Shown here: one piece after another, positions 12,268-24,520 of the stretch
Numbering within the stretch: position 1 is the first letter of the stretch
Layout: every line of letters begins with the position of its first letter
NCBI GenBank assembly: GCA_002189035.1
Contig: CM007989.1
Coordinates: 7,359,501 to 7,423,500 of the forward strand
Length of the DNA: 64,000 nt
Direction: 5' to 3'
Source of the DNA: Utricularia gibba
Lineage: Eukaryota > Streptophyta > Magnoliopsida > Lamiales > Lentibulariaceae
Notes under the pieces: model-generated
The model's database searches: none
What the model saw: only the letters and a program-made list of their open reading frames with translations
What the model was told of the DNA's origin: nothing
Position numbers and translations under genes: made by a program

Positions 12268-13182
12268 TCACTTCACAACCATATGAATGCTATCCATTGC
12301 AAAAATTTGACTGTCAGTAGCTAACGTGTCTGGATGGAGCAGGGTACCTCGTTTTTTCATCCGATTCCATGCTTCATTATCGAATGCATCGCAGTGGAAT
12401 GCACTCTCCCATTCCAAGCATGGGGCCAATGTATCGCATACATAACAATAGCACTGCAACCAAGATTACCAGTTACAAGAAAGGACAATGGTTGTTCACT
12501 AAAGTTGAAACGTTGGTGGATACCATTTCACAGTGCGTTTTATGAGGGGTTCTAGCAAATGAGAATTTCGCACATGCATTCCTCGGATGAGGATAGTCCC
12601 TGCAAGCCACCTACAATGGAATCGATACTGCTTACTAAGGCATAATAAACACCCAAAAACATATGAATCACAAAGGGGAGACGGTAGTGTACTCCAGTCG
12701 ACTTAGAAAGAGATGATCCTCATTCTTCCCCTCCCCCGACAAATTGCAATTGCAAGACATACTAACCAACATGACTTTAAATTTAAGTTAAAAAATGAAA
12801 TCTTTAGAGCACAGACAGAGGATCAACGAAGTAGAGCATGAAATGAACACAAAAATATAACTTCGTTTTTCACCTTCCCACTTTGAGAAATCACTTGAAT
12901 ATCGGGATCCACTGCATCAGAGTCGTCAGTAGAGCAACAGTTAATCGTGCTCACCAGTTCATATGCATATGGATCAAACCCAAGAATGAAACAGTCTTCC
13001 TTCTTATCATATTCATCGATCATGCTCCTGTCCTTGAGGCAGGTAATCGGACTCCTAATGCGATCGGAATCACGGAAATCGTCGGAATCACTAACTGCAA
13101 TAATAGCGTTTTCATCCATTGACAAACCCTTCTTATCCACACCCTCCTTTACAATTCGTCTGCGTTTCGTCTTACGCTTCAT
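12268..13182 (-). CDS. Conserved plant protein with C-terminal Cys/His cluster
   Basis: Three minus-strand exons (13182-12874, 12610-12524, 12453-12268) join in phase 0 to 193 residues. The N-terminus is very basic (MKRKTKRRRIVK), a likely nuclear signal. A CFILGFDPY block follows, then across the exon joins VACRDYPHPRNAC, TPHKTHCEM and CYCYVCDTLAPC, ending with a His/Cys pair. This run of Cys and His is the hallmark of a plant family usually annotated only as uncharacterised; a zinc-binding fold is a reasonable inference. The short middle exon was found by looking for the missing VACRDYPH block. The gene lies head-to-head with TTG1, start codons 333 bp apart. The molecular role is unknown. 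Confidence 0.75.
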
Positions 13183-13515
13183 TATTTATCACGACGTCTC
13201 CCCTCTCAACCCTAAGCCGAGGAGTCGCATGCCTCGAGGTGCTGAAGAAGCTCAAGGGATTTCAAATCTGGGATTCGCGAGGCAAAATGTGTCTGAAGAA
13301 ACGACGACGTTTCCGGTCCCTTCTCATGAGCCTCGCCTCTTTCTACGGCCCAGCCTAAATATCTAGGCCATCTTAGGTGGGCCAATGGGACCGGCCCATA
13401 CAGTTCTTCACGTTCACCTAACATTCAAGTATTCAACGCCGTTCGGCACAGATGGTCTGATTAGTGAATTCGTCTTCTCTGAATCTTCAATCTTGAGACT
13501 TTCCTGCTTGATTCA
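13183..13515. promoter_or_regulatory. Bidirectional promoter with TGGGCC (site II) boxes
   Basis: The 333 bp between two divergent start codons contains GGCCCA at 13347-13352, TGGGCC at 13378-13383 and GGCCCA at 13393-13398. Such site II elements are bound by TCP factors and are common in plant promoters of growth-related and divergent gene pairs. That both genes use them is inference from position. Confidence 0.5.
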
Positions 13516-14523
13516 ATGGAGAATTCCGCCTCGCCTGAATCCCAGGATCGCCCTGAAAACGTTGTGGTGGCTTACGATGCCGCCTACCCCATCTACGCCA
13601 TGGCCATCTCGGCGGCCGACCGCGGCCGCATCGCTGTCGGAAGCTTCATTGAGGAACACAGCAACCGGGTCGATTTTCTCTCCTTTTCCGAGGATTATTC
13701 CTCGCTGAAACCCATTCCCTCTCTGTTCTTCGATCACCCTTACCCACCCACGAAATTGATGTTTCATCCATCATCTTCTCCGCCTTCCAACCTCATTGCC
13801 TCCTCCGGCGACTTCCTCCGCCTCTGGGAAATCAACGATTCCTCGATTGAACCCGTTTCCACCCTGAACAACGTCAAGGGGAGTGAATACTCCGCACCCC
13901 TCACTTCCTTCGACTGGAACGAAGCTGAGCCGCGTCGGATTGGGACCTCAAGCATCGATACAACTTGCACGATTTGGGATCTTGAAAAGGGTGTCGTGGA
14001 AACCCAATTGATCGCTCATGATAAGGAAGTCTACGATATCGCTTGGGGTGAAGCGGGTGTGTTCGCTTCGGTATCAGCTGATGCTTCCGTCAGAATGTTC
14101 GATTTGAGAGACAAGGAGCATTCCACCATCATCTACGAAAGCCCCAATCCAGACACACCCCTGCTGAGATTAGCTTGGAACAAGCAGGATCTAAGATACA
14201 TGGCCACAATCCTAATGGACAGCAACAAGGTTGTCATCCTGGACATCAGGTCTCCAGCCATGCCGGTTGCCGAATTGGAGCGACATCACGCCGGCGTGAA
14301 CGCAGTCAGCTGGGCGCCGCAGAGCTGCCGACATCTCTGCTCCGGCGGTGACGACGGTCTAGCTCTGCTCTGGGAGCTGCCCACCATTGCTGGCCCCAAT
14401 GGGATTGATCCATTGTCCATGTACTCTGCTGGCTCTGAGATCAATCAGCTGCAGTGGTCTGCCGCTCAGCCTGATTGGATCGCCATAGCTTTCGGGAACA
14501 AGATTCAAATGCTCAAGGTATGA
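13516..14523 (+). CDS. TTG1: WD40 protein TRANSPARENT TESTA GLABRA 1 (TTG1)
   Basis: This is a single-exon gene of 335 residues, the usual TTG1 length. The sequence is nearly unmistakable: [84 protein letters not shown] and [15 protein letters not shown], with four WD-type blades recognisable. TTG1 is the scaffold of the MYB-bHLH-WD40 complex that controls anthocyanin and proanthocyanidin synthesis, trichome and root-hair patterning and seed-coat mucilage. The related LWD1/2 proteins are a possible alternative, but the motif matches are closer to TTG1. It shares an upstream region with a divergent minus-strand gene. No disruptions seen. Confidence 0.95.
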   Translation: MENSASPESQDRPENVVVAYDAAYPIYAMAISAADRGRIAVGSFIEEHSNRVDFLSFSEDYSSLKPIPSLFFDHPYPPTKLMFHPSSSPPSNLIASSGDFLRLWEINDSSIEPVSTLNNVKGSEYSAPLTSFDWNEAEPRRIGTSSIDTTCTIWDLEKGVVETQLIAHDKEVYDIAWGEAGVFASVSADASVRMFDLRDKEHSTIIYESPNPDTPLLRLAWNKQDLRYMATILMDSNKVVILDIRSPAMPVAELERHHAGVNAVSWAPQSCRHLCSGGDDGLALLWELPTIAGPNGIDPLSMYSAGSEINQLQWSAAQPDWIAIAFGNKIQMLKV

Positions 14524-16108
14524 GGATGATCGTGGCTGCTCCTGGTGATTCCTTCTGTCATCGATCATTTCCATATGTTTCCCCTGTTTGGAGATGAGTA
14601 GAAGATGATCCTAAGCTAAGTATCTGCGTGCATTCGGACGCCATGGATGATGTGCACTGTGACTCCATCACAGGCCATGTGCTAATGTAATTGAAGCAAC
14701 CATATTCTAGAATCTCCTTATCGGCATCAGTTCCAAGTCTGACTGTTGGATGATTAGTTTGGTTGATGATAGTATCTTTAATATAATTGAATTTAAATAA
14801 AGATAATATACAAAAATTCGTAGATAATATTTAATTAATAAAACATATGGTTAAATATATATATATATATTAATTCTAAGTTTATTTAAATATAAATAAG
14901 ATATAATTTATATATACCTAAATTCAATTAATTTTATCAATGTTATTTCAAATTAATATATCAACGGATAAATTAAAAATTTGATCATGTAAGATATTAT
15001 GTGAGAAAATTGATGATCTATAATATAAATTTTTTAACTTAATATTATGAAAGAATGTACGAATGACCATTTTTCTAAATGATTATATCTAACCGCCTAT
15101 CTACCTAATTTTCTTGTGGAAGCAAGTAGAGCACTTGAGTGACAATATAAGGATTTGGGATTGGTTATTTAGTAAAATTGACACTATCAATTTATCTTAC
15201 ATACATTAAAATAAAAATATTACACATTGAATGTTCATTTTTCTGAAATAATTTTTAATGAATGACTACTTTCTAATACTATATTCTTCTTATTTATATA
15301 AGTTCTATGCTTAAGGTAAACACTTTGAAAATAGTGATGGAATCTAACAATCACTATCTTTTTTAAGTTTAAAGCGTTACCACTCTATTTTGTCCTAAAT
15401 AATATTCTAATCGACTTGTGTCATTTCACATTTGATGGTAAATGTATTTTATGGCATATAGAATTTAAAAAAGGGAGCAGATGAGTAGGTGCATTATAAA
15501 AGTGAATATTGTATTTTGAGGAGTTCATTTGGAAAATACCTATTGTAATTTAACTATATGATAAAAATATCCATCTTGTATTGAAAAAAATAACCTTAGT
15601 ATATAAGAAAGATTGATACAGTGAGTACTTTAATAAAAGACCCATATTTTGAGTGTGTGAGAAAAATAATTATTATATATATATAATTTTGATCATAGTT
15701 TGTGACATAAAGTTCCAATGTACACTTTTGTAAATATCTAGGAGATGAGCATCATAGGTTTATGCACATGGTTTTGGGCACACGAATTTGTGATCTGGTT
15801 GAGTGTTCCAAATTGTATTCGAATTCTGAGTGTAGTTGAAGATTGTGGATAATGGGTGTACCTTAAAATATTTTTTTAAGAAAAAGGAAAAATGAAACTG
15901 AGTTTTAATTTTATTTCAATTTTGCCCCATTTTCCTCCAAACCTTACCCTAATTGTATTTCCGTTTGGCCCCTGAAATCTCAAACGTCTGATCCTGAATG
16001 CGCCGTTGATTTCCACCTCAATATCTAGATTTCACCAAAACTCGGACCATCATCATCTGATGCTCTCGCCTGCGCAGCCACGCATCGGCACAGCCGCTAC
16101 CAGTTGAT
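14524..16108. other. AT-rich intergenic region
   Basis: The TTG1 3' UTR gives way to about 1.3 kb of AT-rich DNA with a short (TA)n tract near 14855-14870 and another near 15675. No gene, RNA or clear mobile element was seen. The last ~150 bp are more GC-rich and are probably the leader of the next gene. Confidence 0.4.
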
Positions 16109-17008
16109 ATGCCGCCGCCGCCGCCGCCGCACCAGCCTTCAAGCAACGCCCATCTCCTCAAAACTCCGGGATCTCTGCCTGACGCTATCTTCACGGCCTT
16201 ATCGCTATTCGTTCTATTCTCAACTTCCCCTAAACCCGCCTCCCTTTTTTTCCTCCCCAACAACATCAAGTTCTCTCTGCCCCTAAACCTTCGGAAGTTC
16301 CCTAAAATGTCTCTTCCGTTAAACAGAAGCATCGACCCTAGAAACTCCGAGCGTCTCGCCCCTGCCTTCGCCACCCCGCAGTCGCTATCCGATTGGCTGA
16401 AGCCTCGGATGTGCGCCGATTTGTTTGGTACTTGGGGTGTGAGACCGGGGACGAAAAATGTTCACAATCTTTGGTTAGAGATTGCCGAGGGAGAAACCCT
16501 TTTGGCGGATTCCACTCCTCCGATTCGTAACCTTGAAGTTGTCATCGTTAGAATCATACGAAACGATGGAAAGGTTCTTATAGAATCTCACCAGGAGCTC
16601 TCCGATGGTGCGATCAGAAAACGATGTCGCCCATTATCTGAGAAAATGAAGCCCGGTGAATCAGTTGAGGCTGCTGTGATTCGGGCTTTGAGGGAAGAGT
16701 TAGGAGCTTTGGTCAAAATTGAGGATTCCAAAACTGGGTCTGATCACCATTGCAGAGACATGTCTGGGGTTCATGGAAACATCAGAATTTTGCCAGGATC
16801 ATACGTGAAGAGGGTGGAAGAAAGGGTGTCATCATCATACCCAGGTCTGCCTGCTTGTTATGTTCTTCATATCGTTGATACTGAAATAGAAGGCTTGCCT
16901 AGCTCGGATTTTTGCACTGAAGAAACCGAAGATTATGGGAATTTGGATGAGGCAAACGCTGCAGTTTCTTGTAAAAAGCATTACTGGAGGTGGGTTGATT
17001 CCGATTAA
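16109..17008 (+). CDS. Nudix-like hydrolase-domain protein
   Basis: A single-exon ORF of 299 residues. The first ~65 residues are Pro-rich then hydrophobic (AIFTALSLFVLFSTS), consistent with a transit peptide or membrane segment. An internal Met at about residue 67 is an alternative start. From residue ~90 the sequence LSDWLKPRMCADLFGTWGV...GTKNVHNLWLEIAEGETLL is typical of a plant-only family. Residues ~175-205 (KMKPGESVEAAVIRALREELGAL) match the second half of a Nudix box (E-x7-R-x-x-x-E-E-x-G), but the leading Gly is absent and RE is RA. The fold is therefore likely Nudix, while metal-dependent hydrolysis is uncertain. The substrate is unknown. Confidence 0.7.
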   Translation: MPPPPPPHQPSSNAHLLKTPGSLPDAIFTALSLFVLFSTSPKPASLFFLPNNIKFSLPLNLRKFPKMSLPLNRSIDPRNSERLAPAFATPQSLSDWLKPRMCADLFGTWGVRPGTKNVHNLWLEIAEGETLLADSTPPIRNLEVVIVRIIRNDGKVLIESHQELSDGAIRKRCRPLSEKMKPGESVEAAVIRALREELGALVKIEDSKTGSDHHCRDMSGVHGNIRILPGSYVKRVEERVSSSYPGLPACYVLHIVDTEIEGLPSSDFCTEETEDYGNLDEANAAVSCKKHYWRWVDSD

Positions 17009-17688
17009 ATGTAACTTTTTTGTCGCTGGGACGATTTGGGTTCCCTTTTGGGACTGAATTTTGGTGATTTTTAATGATAAGTGAAGCCTGCTACTGCCGG
17101 CTGTTTTACCCGATGTATCGAAAACCTGCAAGAACTGATTTTTACGCGAAGAATATATAGCAAGCATTGAGCTGTAAAGCTTTCTCCTTCATGAGTGTTT
17201 TGTTGAACAAGTTCTTATGGAATCTAGGTTGATAGTCCAAAAACCTCGTTTAAAACGTGGGTGCTGAAAACGAGAACCTTTAGCCAATACATACTTTTCC
17301 TAGGTTGCAAGTTCACTAAGGCGCAGATGCCAAGATGCGTTTGTTGGAACATCAGAAAGGAAGCCAAAGGGAAGAAAAACACAAAGAGCACCGAAAAAGC
17401 CAGCCCCTCAAACAAGAGAGTAAGACAGCAAGGCACGGAACCCCGAGTGCACTTCAATCTCCATTCAACAAGAATCCACTCATTTATATGTAAAGTCATC
17501 GAATCCTTGGTATATATATTGATGGGTATACTTGCTGCACTTTCACTACAGTAGAATTCTGAAAGGCATTTACTTGGTATTTACCCCGCTTAATCTAACA
17601 TTTACAAGAAGCTAAATATCTGAAACTAGCACATCAAGCTACTTCTTTCAGGCAAAATGTGTTCATTTCGAGGTTTCAGTGGGAATAG
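17009..17688. other. Convergent 3' regions
   Basis: This 680-bp stretch lies between a plus-strand and a minus-strand stop codon, so it mostly holds the two 3' UTRs. ORFs within it show no recognisable protein. Confidence 0.4.
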
Positions 17689-20487
17689 CTAACCAGCTGA
17701 TGAGTTCCCAGGTTGCGGATCATTAGGCATTTGACGAACGAATTGCCCTTTAACGCGGGGTCTTTGCTCAGCTAGCTTCTTCCTGCTTTCGTATCGAACC
17801 TGCAAAAACATTTGATGTTAGTCATTTAGATGTTCTGATGGCATCTTGGACAAAAGGTGTAACCTTTGTCGTACCTTCTTCTCAAAACACCTCTCCTTCC
17901 TTTTCAGCCGGAACTTTGTAAGAGCTGCTTCTCTGTGCATCGAGCGATGCAGGAGTCCATCCTGGGCATGGTAGATGGCTTCATTACCACCTTCGGATGT
18001 AGGAATAATGATTGTGGGAGCACTTGTATTCGAATCGCAGAAACTTGCATGAGCATTCTGATTCTTTTCAGGTGAAGAAAGGTTCCCATTCCCCATGCTG
18101 TCTGATTTCTTGCTCTGTTTGCTGTCAATATGATGGATCGAAACACTGTTCCGTTGATCCAAAAGGCCATGAACTTGCACTGAGCATGAGGCCTGGTCCG
18201 TTGGAAGGGACTGTTCTTTCTGTGTCTGTGCAAGATGAGGGACCGCAGAATCACATCCGTTAACAGGATTCTCATATCTTACACCTCTAACCGGAACTGG
18301 ATGAGGCATCTCCCTACTTGGAGAATACGATAATGGGGTTTCACCCTTTCCTGATTGGAATTTCGACCCAATATGCTTCTGAGGGACCATTGATAGATCT
18401 TGCGTCGTTGTATCACACACTGCAAGGTTATTAAAAGTTCGGTTCTCCAGAATCGTTTCATGATCCTGTAATTCATCACCCGGCAGAGTAGAGCTTCCCG
18501 GCTTGTGTATGTATCTGAAAGAGGATCAAGATGCATCTAAATTAGGCTTGAAACTTCATGAGCATGCTTAGCAAGTAATCATAAACAGTCACTGAGCATA
18601 ATAGGAAAACCCAATACTTGATTTCAAGGATTCTGGCTTGACAGCTTACTCACCTTGAAAATGGTGAGGCTTCTGAGTGATTCAGTCTTGGTCTTCGAAG
18701 TGATAAATCCAACTGCGAGGCAGTATCTAACTTTTTGGAGCAAACCATTGCAGCAGAGCTTTCAACAGCTACATTGAGATGATTATCGAAGGAGTTGATC
18801 AAATCGATTGCCTCCATCGAAGAATCCCTGAAGGTTTTATCATTTTGGGAGTTATTTTCTTCCTGACTTCTGCATTCTGAAATAAGTTCACTGCTTCTTG
18901 GCCGTGAGAGTCCAGGGTAATCTTGCACATTTTCATCTCCATCATTCCCAGAGTCAGGCTTTGTGCACGAGCTCTATAGGAAAAGGGAAAACATGTGAGA
19001 CATGAAAATCAGAATTGGAATCATGTACAAGACAACACAGAACTCTAGTTCCCAGACGTGGTGCATAAAAAATCTGCATGCCGGATTCTCAAGCATGGAT
19101 TTATCGAGCTTGATGCATAGTACCTGAGCTTCGCTAGCTTTATCAGTGGATTCCCTGGATCGACGAGCGCACGCTAGACAACGACTTGAAGTGTTATCAC
19201 TAGCAGCATTGTTCTCAGCTGACGCTTCATCCTTCTTTTGACCTATACTCTCATCAGGTGGTTCAAGGCCAGCAGTCGCAGCATTACTTGACTGAGATAA
19301 GCACAGGAAAGAATACAAACGATGTTATCAAATGAAGGGACATCCAAACTAAGCAAGGACAAACAGAAAACTATAAACTCCAAATTTCGGGGCAGGGTAG
19401 ACATGGTAAGACAGGCCTAATTGGTAACGGTAATAAGGACTGAGGTTGAGATTGACAGTGCATTTCCTATGAACATAAGGGTCATCAAAAAAAAGAAAAA
19501 AAAAATTCTATGTGACACAGCATAGACCGAGGATGTCCTAGTTGGTAAGAATATCGAAGTTGAGGTTCAGACATCAAACTGCTCTTCAAATTTAGGGAGT
19601 AAAATAAAATTCACTTTGTTTTTGCGGAAAAAGCCAATCAAGAGAACATACAGCCTGCCTCCTCCAAATATGCTGCCACAAGTTGCTCAGCTCATTTTTC
19701 CTAACAGGCTTCACAAGGAAGTCAGTAGCACCTTTCAGCATACACTTGTAGACAGTATTCACTGAGTCATGTGAAGACATCACTGCAATGCATATCAAAC
19801 ATGGGACTCCGAATAAATAGTTTGCGAGAAAAAAGCAGGGATTTTATGTAAAACGAGATGAAATTTGCATCATACTTATTACTGGGATATGTTTGCAGAC
19901 TTCATGCTCCATTACTAAAGAAAGAAGAGCATATCCAGATATCAAAGGCAGATCAACTTCTGTCAAAATGAGATCTATGTTACACGGCCGCTCTCTCAAT
20001 ACTTCCCACGCTTTTAAACCATCCGCAACTGCAGCAACTGAAACATTTGAAAAGCAAAGCACATGATTTACGTGAAAAGTTCATACGCTGGAAGAAACCC
20101 CTCTGAAAATAATGAAACACAAACACAATTTAAACTTGAAAACCTACCCACAGCAGTAAACAGACCTCGCGCATTGGAAACACGAAATCCAGAACTTTTT
20201 TCAAATACGCGATAGGTGTAATACAATCCCAGATCAACGTCCGATCAAAAAAACCCAGAACAAAATAGCAACAACCCACCTCTGTAACTGCATTTCCTCA
20301 GTAACGCCGCAATAATCTGCCTAGTTGAATCATCAGCTTCCACAAGAAGCACCCTGACCACCATTTTCGGAAGAAACCTCTCCCACATCACAACCGAAGA
20401 CGACGTACTCGCCACCGGCGCAAGCCCTTCCCTAAACGCTTTATCCTCGGTCGTCCCACCACCGGTGTAGATCACAGCCTCCCCCAT
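17689..20487 (-). CDS. PRR5: Pseudo-response regulator, PRR5/PRR9 clade (circadian clock)
   Basis: Seven minus-strand exons (20487-20280, 20037-19876, 19782-19652, 19291-19124, 18973-18654, 18514-17875, 17799-17689) give 579 residues with all phases consistent. Residues ~44-167 are a receiver-like domain ([19 protein letters not shown] ... [16 protein letters not shown] ... [12 protein letters not shown] ... LWQHIWRR). The phospho-acceptor Asp is replaced by Glu in LTEVD, as in all pseudo-receivers. Residues ~524-566 form the CCT motif ([13 protein letters not shown] then [19 protein letters not shown]), split by the last intron. PRR5/7/9 repress CCA1 and LHY in the plant clock. PRR5 fits better than PRR9 because of [13 protein letters not shown], but a tree is needed. 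An in-frame ATG at 20538 is an alternative start. Confidence 0.92.
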
Positions 20488-22174
20488 CCTCCCAAATCCT
20501 CTTGTTCCCTTATACCACAAAAAAATCGTCTTCAGCAAAGAAGCAAAACAGATGCAATCCTGGAAGTCGCTCCACGGGTTATTCTCCTCCGGAAAACGGA
20601 ACCTTGCTCAAACCTTTGAAAACCATGGCGTGTCTCACCCAAAAATATCTGGAAACAGAGACCATATATTTTCCTTAGGTTTTGATGAATTTTTTTTTAT
20701 GGCATTTTACTCTACACTATTTTTAACCGCCACACACCCAACCCCATGGCTCACATTATTTATTAGCACCCTTGGACTTGCCAGTATTTTCGTGGACCAC
20801 TCTATAAATGTGCATATTTACATTTTAATCCCACCACATGTCTTCTGATGTTGATGTAATCATGTTGTATAAAATCATTAATTTCTAATTTTAAAAATTA
20901 AAAATAGCAAATACAAATTTTGTTGAACACAGCTTTAGTGTTTAAACATTTTTTTTTTGAAATTAACATTCAAAAAGTATTTTTATTACGAATAATTCTA
21001 TTTTACTTTTTTGAATGTTTTCAAAAAAATCATATAATGTTGGATGCATAATATAGTCCACATCTAGATGCATTGCCTGTGTGGTCATTTAGAAAAGTGG
21101 TCATAAGGCATTTCTTCTTCATACACTAAAAAAACAGTGGTCAAATTTATAATATATCCATTGCATGTGTCCCTTTACTAATTTATTCTGGGAATAAGAT
21201 AAAATGGAAAATAGGAGGAGAATAGGGACTGGGGTGCAAATATGGGCGGAACAAATAAATATCTGGAACAAGACTCACAACGAGTGGCCCAGAACCGCCA
21301 ATCCGGTAAAAAGGGCTGCGCCCGTGGAAAATAATAATGAGAATAAATAAATCATTTCTGTGATTGACAAGTGGACTCCGGAAATAAATATCGGGACGAG
21401 TGGGCCCCACGGGGCGATATTTTAAACCAACTGTGGCCAGGATCCCGACACGTGGCATTCGCTGTGAGGGGTGGTACCTCGGATTTGTGGCGTCGGAGGC
21501 GCCCACGTCTCTGATACCAACCTTCCAGTTTTCCAGCATTAAATAAAAAAAAAAAAATTGACCCAATTGTTCTATAATTTAAAATCATAAAATAATAGGG
21601 AAAAAAAGGACCAAACTGAAAGGGAGTTTGCTGAGGGAGATCCAACAACCACATGCAAAATGAGAAACGGGAGTTCCTCCATCCGGAATGGATGATGAGT
21701 AGTCAATTTTTCTCTTTTTTTTTCTCCTCCTTTTTTTTCCTATTTATGCATTTATTTAGGTAGTCAATTTTTTTCCTATTTATGCATTTATTTTATGTAG
21801 TTAGGTATTTTAAAACCGAATTTCAATCTATTTTTCGTTTTATTCATGACTGGACATTTAATGATAGGTGAATTTAATTCAATCTATTGAAAAATAAAAT
21901 AATGATTTAAATTTTAAATTTATTGATTTTTTTTACTTTTTATATAAATTTATTAAATTAAACCCTAAAAATCATGAATTTGGATTGAATTGGATCTTAA
22001 AATTATAGGAAGCTCCATGCCTTATGAATGGGCCTCTTAATGAGTCCCATATGTTGGGCTTTGACTGCTAAAACCCCAAGTGGTGGTGTGAGTTAAGGCC
22101 CATATTGTAGCCCACTATTAACTAACCAGGGGAATAGATAAATATATGCTTTTTCGTTGTTGGACAAACGAGTC
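20488..22174. other. PRR promoter region and spacer to the GRF gene
   Basis: About 1.7 kb with A/T tracts and no credible gene. It carries the evening element listed separately. Around 22029-22110 it also has a cluster of TGGGCC, TGGGCT, GGCCCA and GCCCA boxes. That cluster is immediately downstream of the GRF stop codon on the minus strand, so its target is unclear. Confidence 0.4.
20642..20650 (+). promoter_or_regulatory. Evening element (AAAATATCT) upstream of the PRR gene
   Basis: A perfect evening-element nonamer lies 155 bp upstream of the PRR start codon. RVE8, CCA1 and LHY bind this site in promoters of PRR5 and other evening genes. A near copy (AAATATCT) lies at about 21266. Function here is inferred from sequence and position. 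Confidence 0.55.
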
Positions 22175-23209
22175 TTAGGTCAGTCGGAGGAGGGCCGCGG
22201 CTTCATGGCAGAAAGTGGGGCTACCGCAGACGCTGCCATCCGAATGAGAGATCAGAGTCGTCTGAAGTACGCCAGAAGGAGACGACGCCGTTGTCGCTGC
22301 AGCGTTGATCGATTCAGGGGGCGTCCCTGCTGGAGGTCCCAGCTGAAGCGCCTCCGCCAGCGGCCCCCCTCCGATCAGAAGCTCCAATGGCAACGGCCTC
22401 ATCCATCCGGATTCCTTCCTACCTTCTTCCTCCTTCCCACCCTGCCTGCCTACCGGAAGGTTCGGAAATGGTGAAATATCTGGAGGTTGTTCTTGGTTGA
22501 GGAGACGTGCGTACCCCTGGTCCAAGTGATGGTGATCCTCAGCCATGATCGGCTCCATTGCCCTTCAGTTTCAGACCACGGGTCAAGTTAAACGAATGAG
22601 TAGAAATCTGGGTGCATGCGCCAGTAAAGTCTGTCTATGAGATAAACCTGTTTGCAGCGTCTCTAGAATCAGAATGCCAGCCGAGAAGAGGAGGATGACG
22701 ATCATTTATTGTAAGAAGATCCTGTGAAGAAGCAGCAGCACAGCAGGTTTTGTGGGTAGTTCTCATTTTCTTACAGTCGCTCTTCTGGGTCGCCTTGTCG
22801 TCCGGTGGCTTTCTTGAACGCGGACGCGCTCTATGGAGATGACGCTCGCAGTACTTCTGATGCGGCGCCACTTCTCTCGCACACCTCCATTTTTTACCAT
22901 CTGTTCTCTTACATCTCCCTGGCTCCAAATTTGAGCTCCTCAGACGCATCCCTGAAACACAGTTTGATCCCATTTCCGGTTCAAATACGATTGCCACAAA
23001 CTGGATGTAATGGTAACGAAAATATATTTACAGGAAGAAGAGGACGAGGAACCAGCTTCCACGGATTGAGATCCCAAGTTTCTGAAAAGTGGGTAGAGAA
23101 GTTCAGGAGGCACAGGTAAACAAGAAACCATGTATTTGTAAATAGCAGCTTGTCTTTCGAGCTCCTTCCATTGAGCAAATGTGAAAGGGAACCCAATTCC
23201 AGCAGCCAT
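22175..23209 (-). CDS. Growth-regulating factor (QLQ + WRC domains)
   Basis: Three minus-strand exons (23209-23032, 22951-22648, 22562-22175) encode 289 residues with matching phases. Residues ~6-42 are the QLQ domain ([15 protein letters not shown]..., then [11 protein letters not shown]), which binds the GIF co-activator. Residues ~69-111 are the WRC domain ([19 protein letters not shown], then [17 protein letters not shown]), with its C3H zinc set and nuclear signal. The C-terminal third is acidic and low-complexity and lacks the long tail of large GRFs, so this is a short-type member. GRFs promote cell proliferation in leaves and other organs. An upstream in-frame ATG at 23269 is possible. 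The miR396 target region is altered (see its own entry). Confidence 0.88.
22800..22820 (-). promoter_or_regulatory. Degenerate miR396 target site in the GRF WRC exon
   Basis: The minus-strand sequence CGTTCAAGAAAGCC, the 5' half of the canonical GRF miR396 site, is intact. The following bases read ACCGGAC where the usual site reads TGTGGAA, changing encoded Pro-Val-Glu to Pro-Pro-Asp. Those bases pair with the miRNA seed, so pairing should be poor. Confidence 0.6.
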
Positions 23210-24520
23210 GGCTGCAAAATTGCGACGTAGAAGAGCAGAAAGAAATGAATGGCGTAGCTGGTGAATCAAAAGCCCATACTATCAAAATCTCTGATTTCTC
23301 ACCCCCACAATGGCATAAACCATTAAATGTACCTGGGGATTTGTAAGAAAAATCGTCAAAAAGCTGTTGGTTTACATGAGTGTTGGCACCACCACCCCCA
23401 CCGCTCGTCAAATTTCCCGCACGGTGGCATAAATCACTCAACCCCTTCCCCTCACCGGCTCCACCGCCAAAAAACTGCAGTTCTCAGAGTCACCCTTCTC
23501 GGACAAAATCATGAACCTTGTCAACAAATGGGAAGATTTGGGTTTATTCTTTTCAGAAAGGCAGAGCCCAGTGGCATTCGGGCCGTCATTTTCCATTTTC
23601 CTGAAGCGAGGAAGCAAGCGTTTCAAGACACGTTTCCGAGGAAGTCATAAATGGAGACGAAGAAGAAGACGAAGGTACTTACCGTGTGAATGCTTGTTAT
23701 GGGGTAAGCACAGCACGTGGGTGTGGGTGAGAGGGAAGCGGACGTAAGACGGCAATAGAATGAATATAAATTTGAGGGTGTGGACGTGAGGCTGATGAGG
23801 GTTTGGATTTAGCAATGATTTGTCGTTGCCGCCATTATCGACCTCTGCTCTGCTCTGCTTCCCTTCTTCCAACATTCCGCACCGCACCGTTGGACCGAAC
23901 AATCCTCCAATTAAACGAAAGAAATACATGTGATATACCACGTTTGCCCTTACCTTCTCTTCCATCGAACCGAGACAAACGTTGGTTCACTGGAAACGGG
24001 GACGGGGCCAATGCTGTAATTTCCCATCACAAAGATACATATACTAACCAAATATATCTCTTTACGGGTATTTTTTTTTTACAAAAAAATACCCCATACA
24101 ATTGTACCGGTATAGGGTTACAAAGAATTATTTTTTTTTATTTATTCATTTGGGCTTCGGAATTATTTTGTTTAGGGGCCCAAAGGCCCACTAGCCACAT
24201 GCCTCAGCAGTCAACACGCCTCACTCTTATGCATACAGGAGTCATTAGTGAAGGTGACTGAACAAACCAAACGTGTTCGTGGTTTGAACCAGTTATCGAA
24301 TGCTGTTCTAACATAAAATTTTGTTCGAAATCCTTATTAAACCAACACAAACACTTCACAATTGAAAAACATTTTTTTTTAGAAAGTGTGACTATTTGGT
24401 GATGTAACAATCCATGTTTAATTTATAAGATATTATTCGTTTTAAACATTTAATTTTTACGATTTCATATTTTTTTCATCTTTTACCTATGTTTCCAAAA
24501 GATCACACATGCTCACTTTA

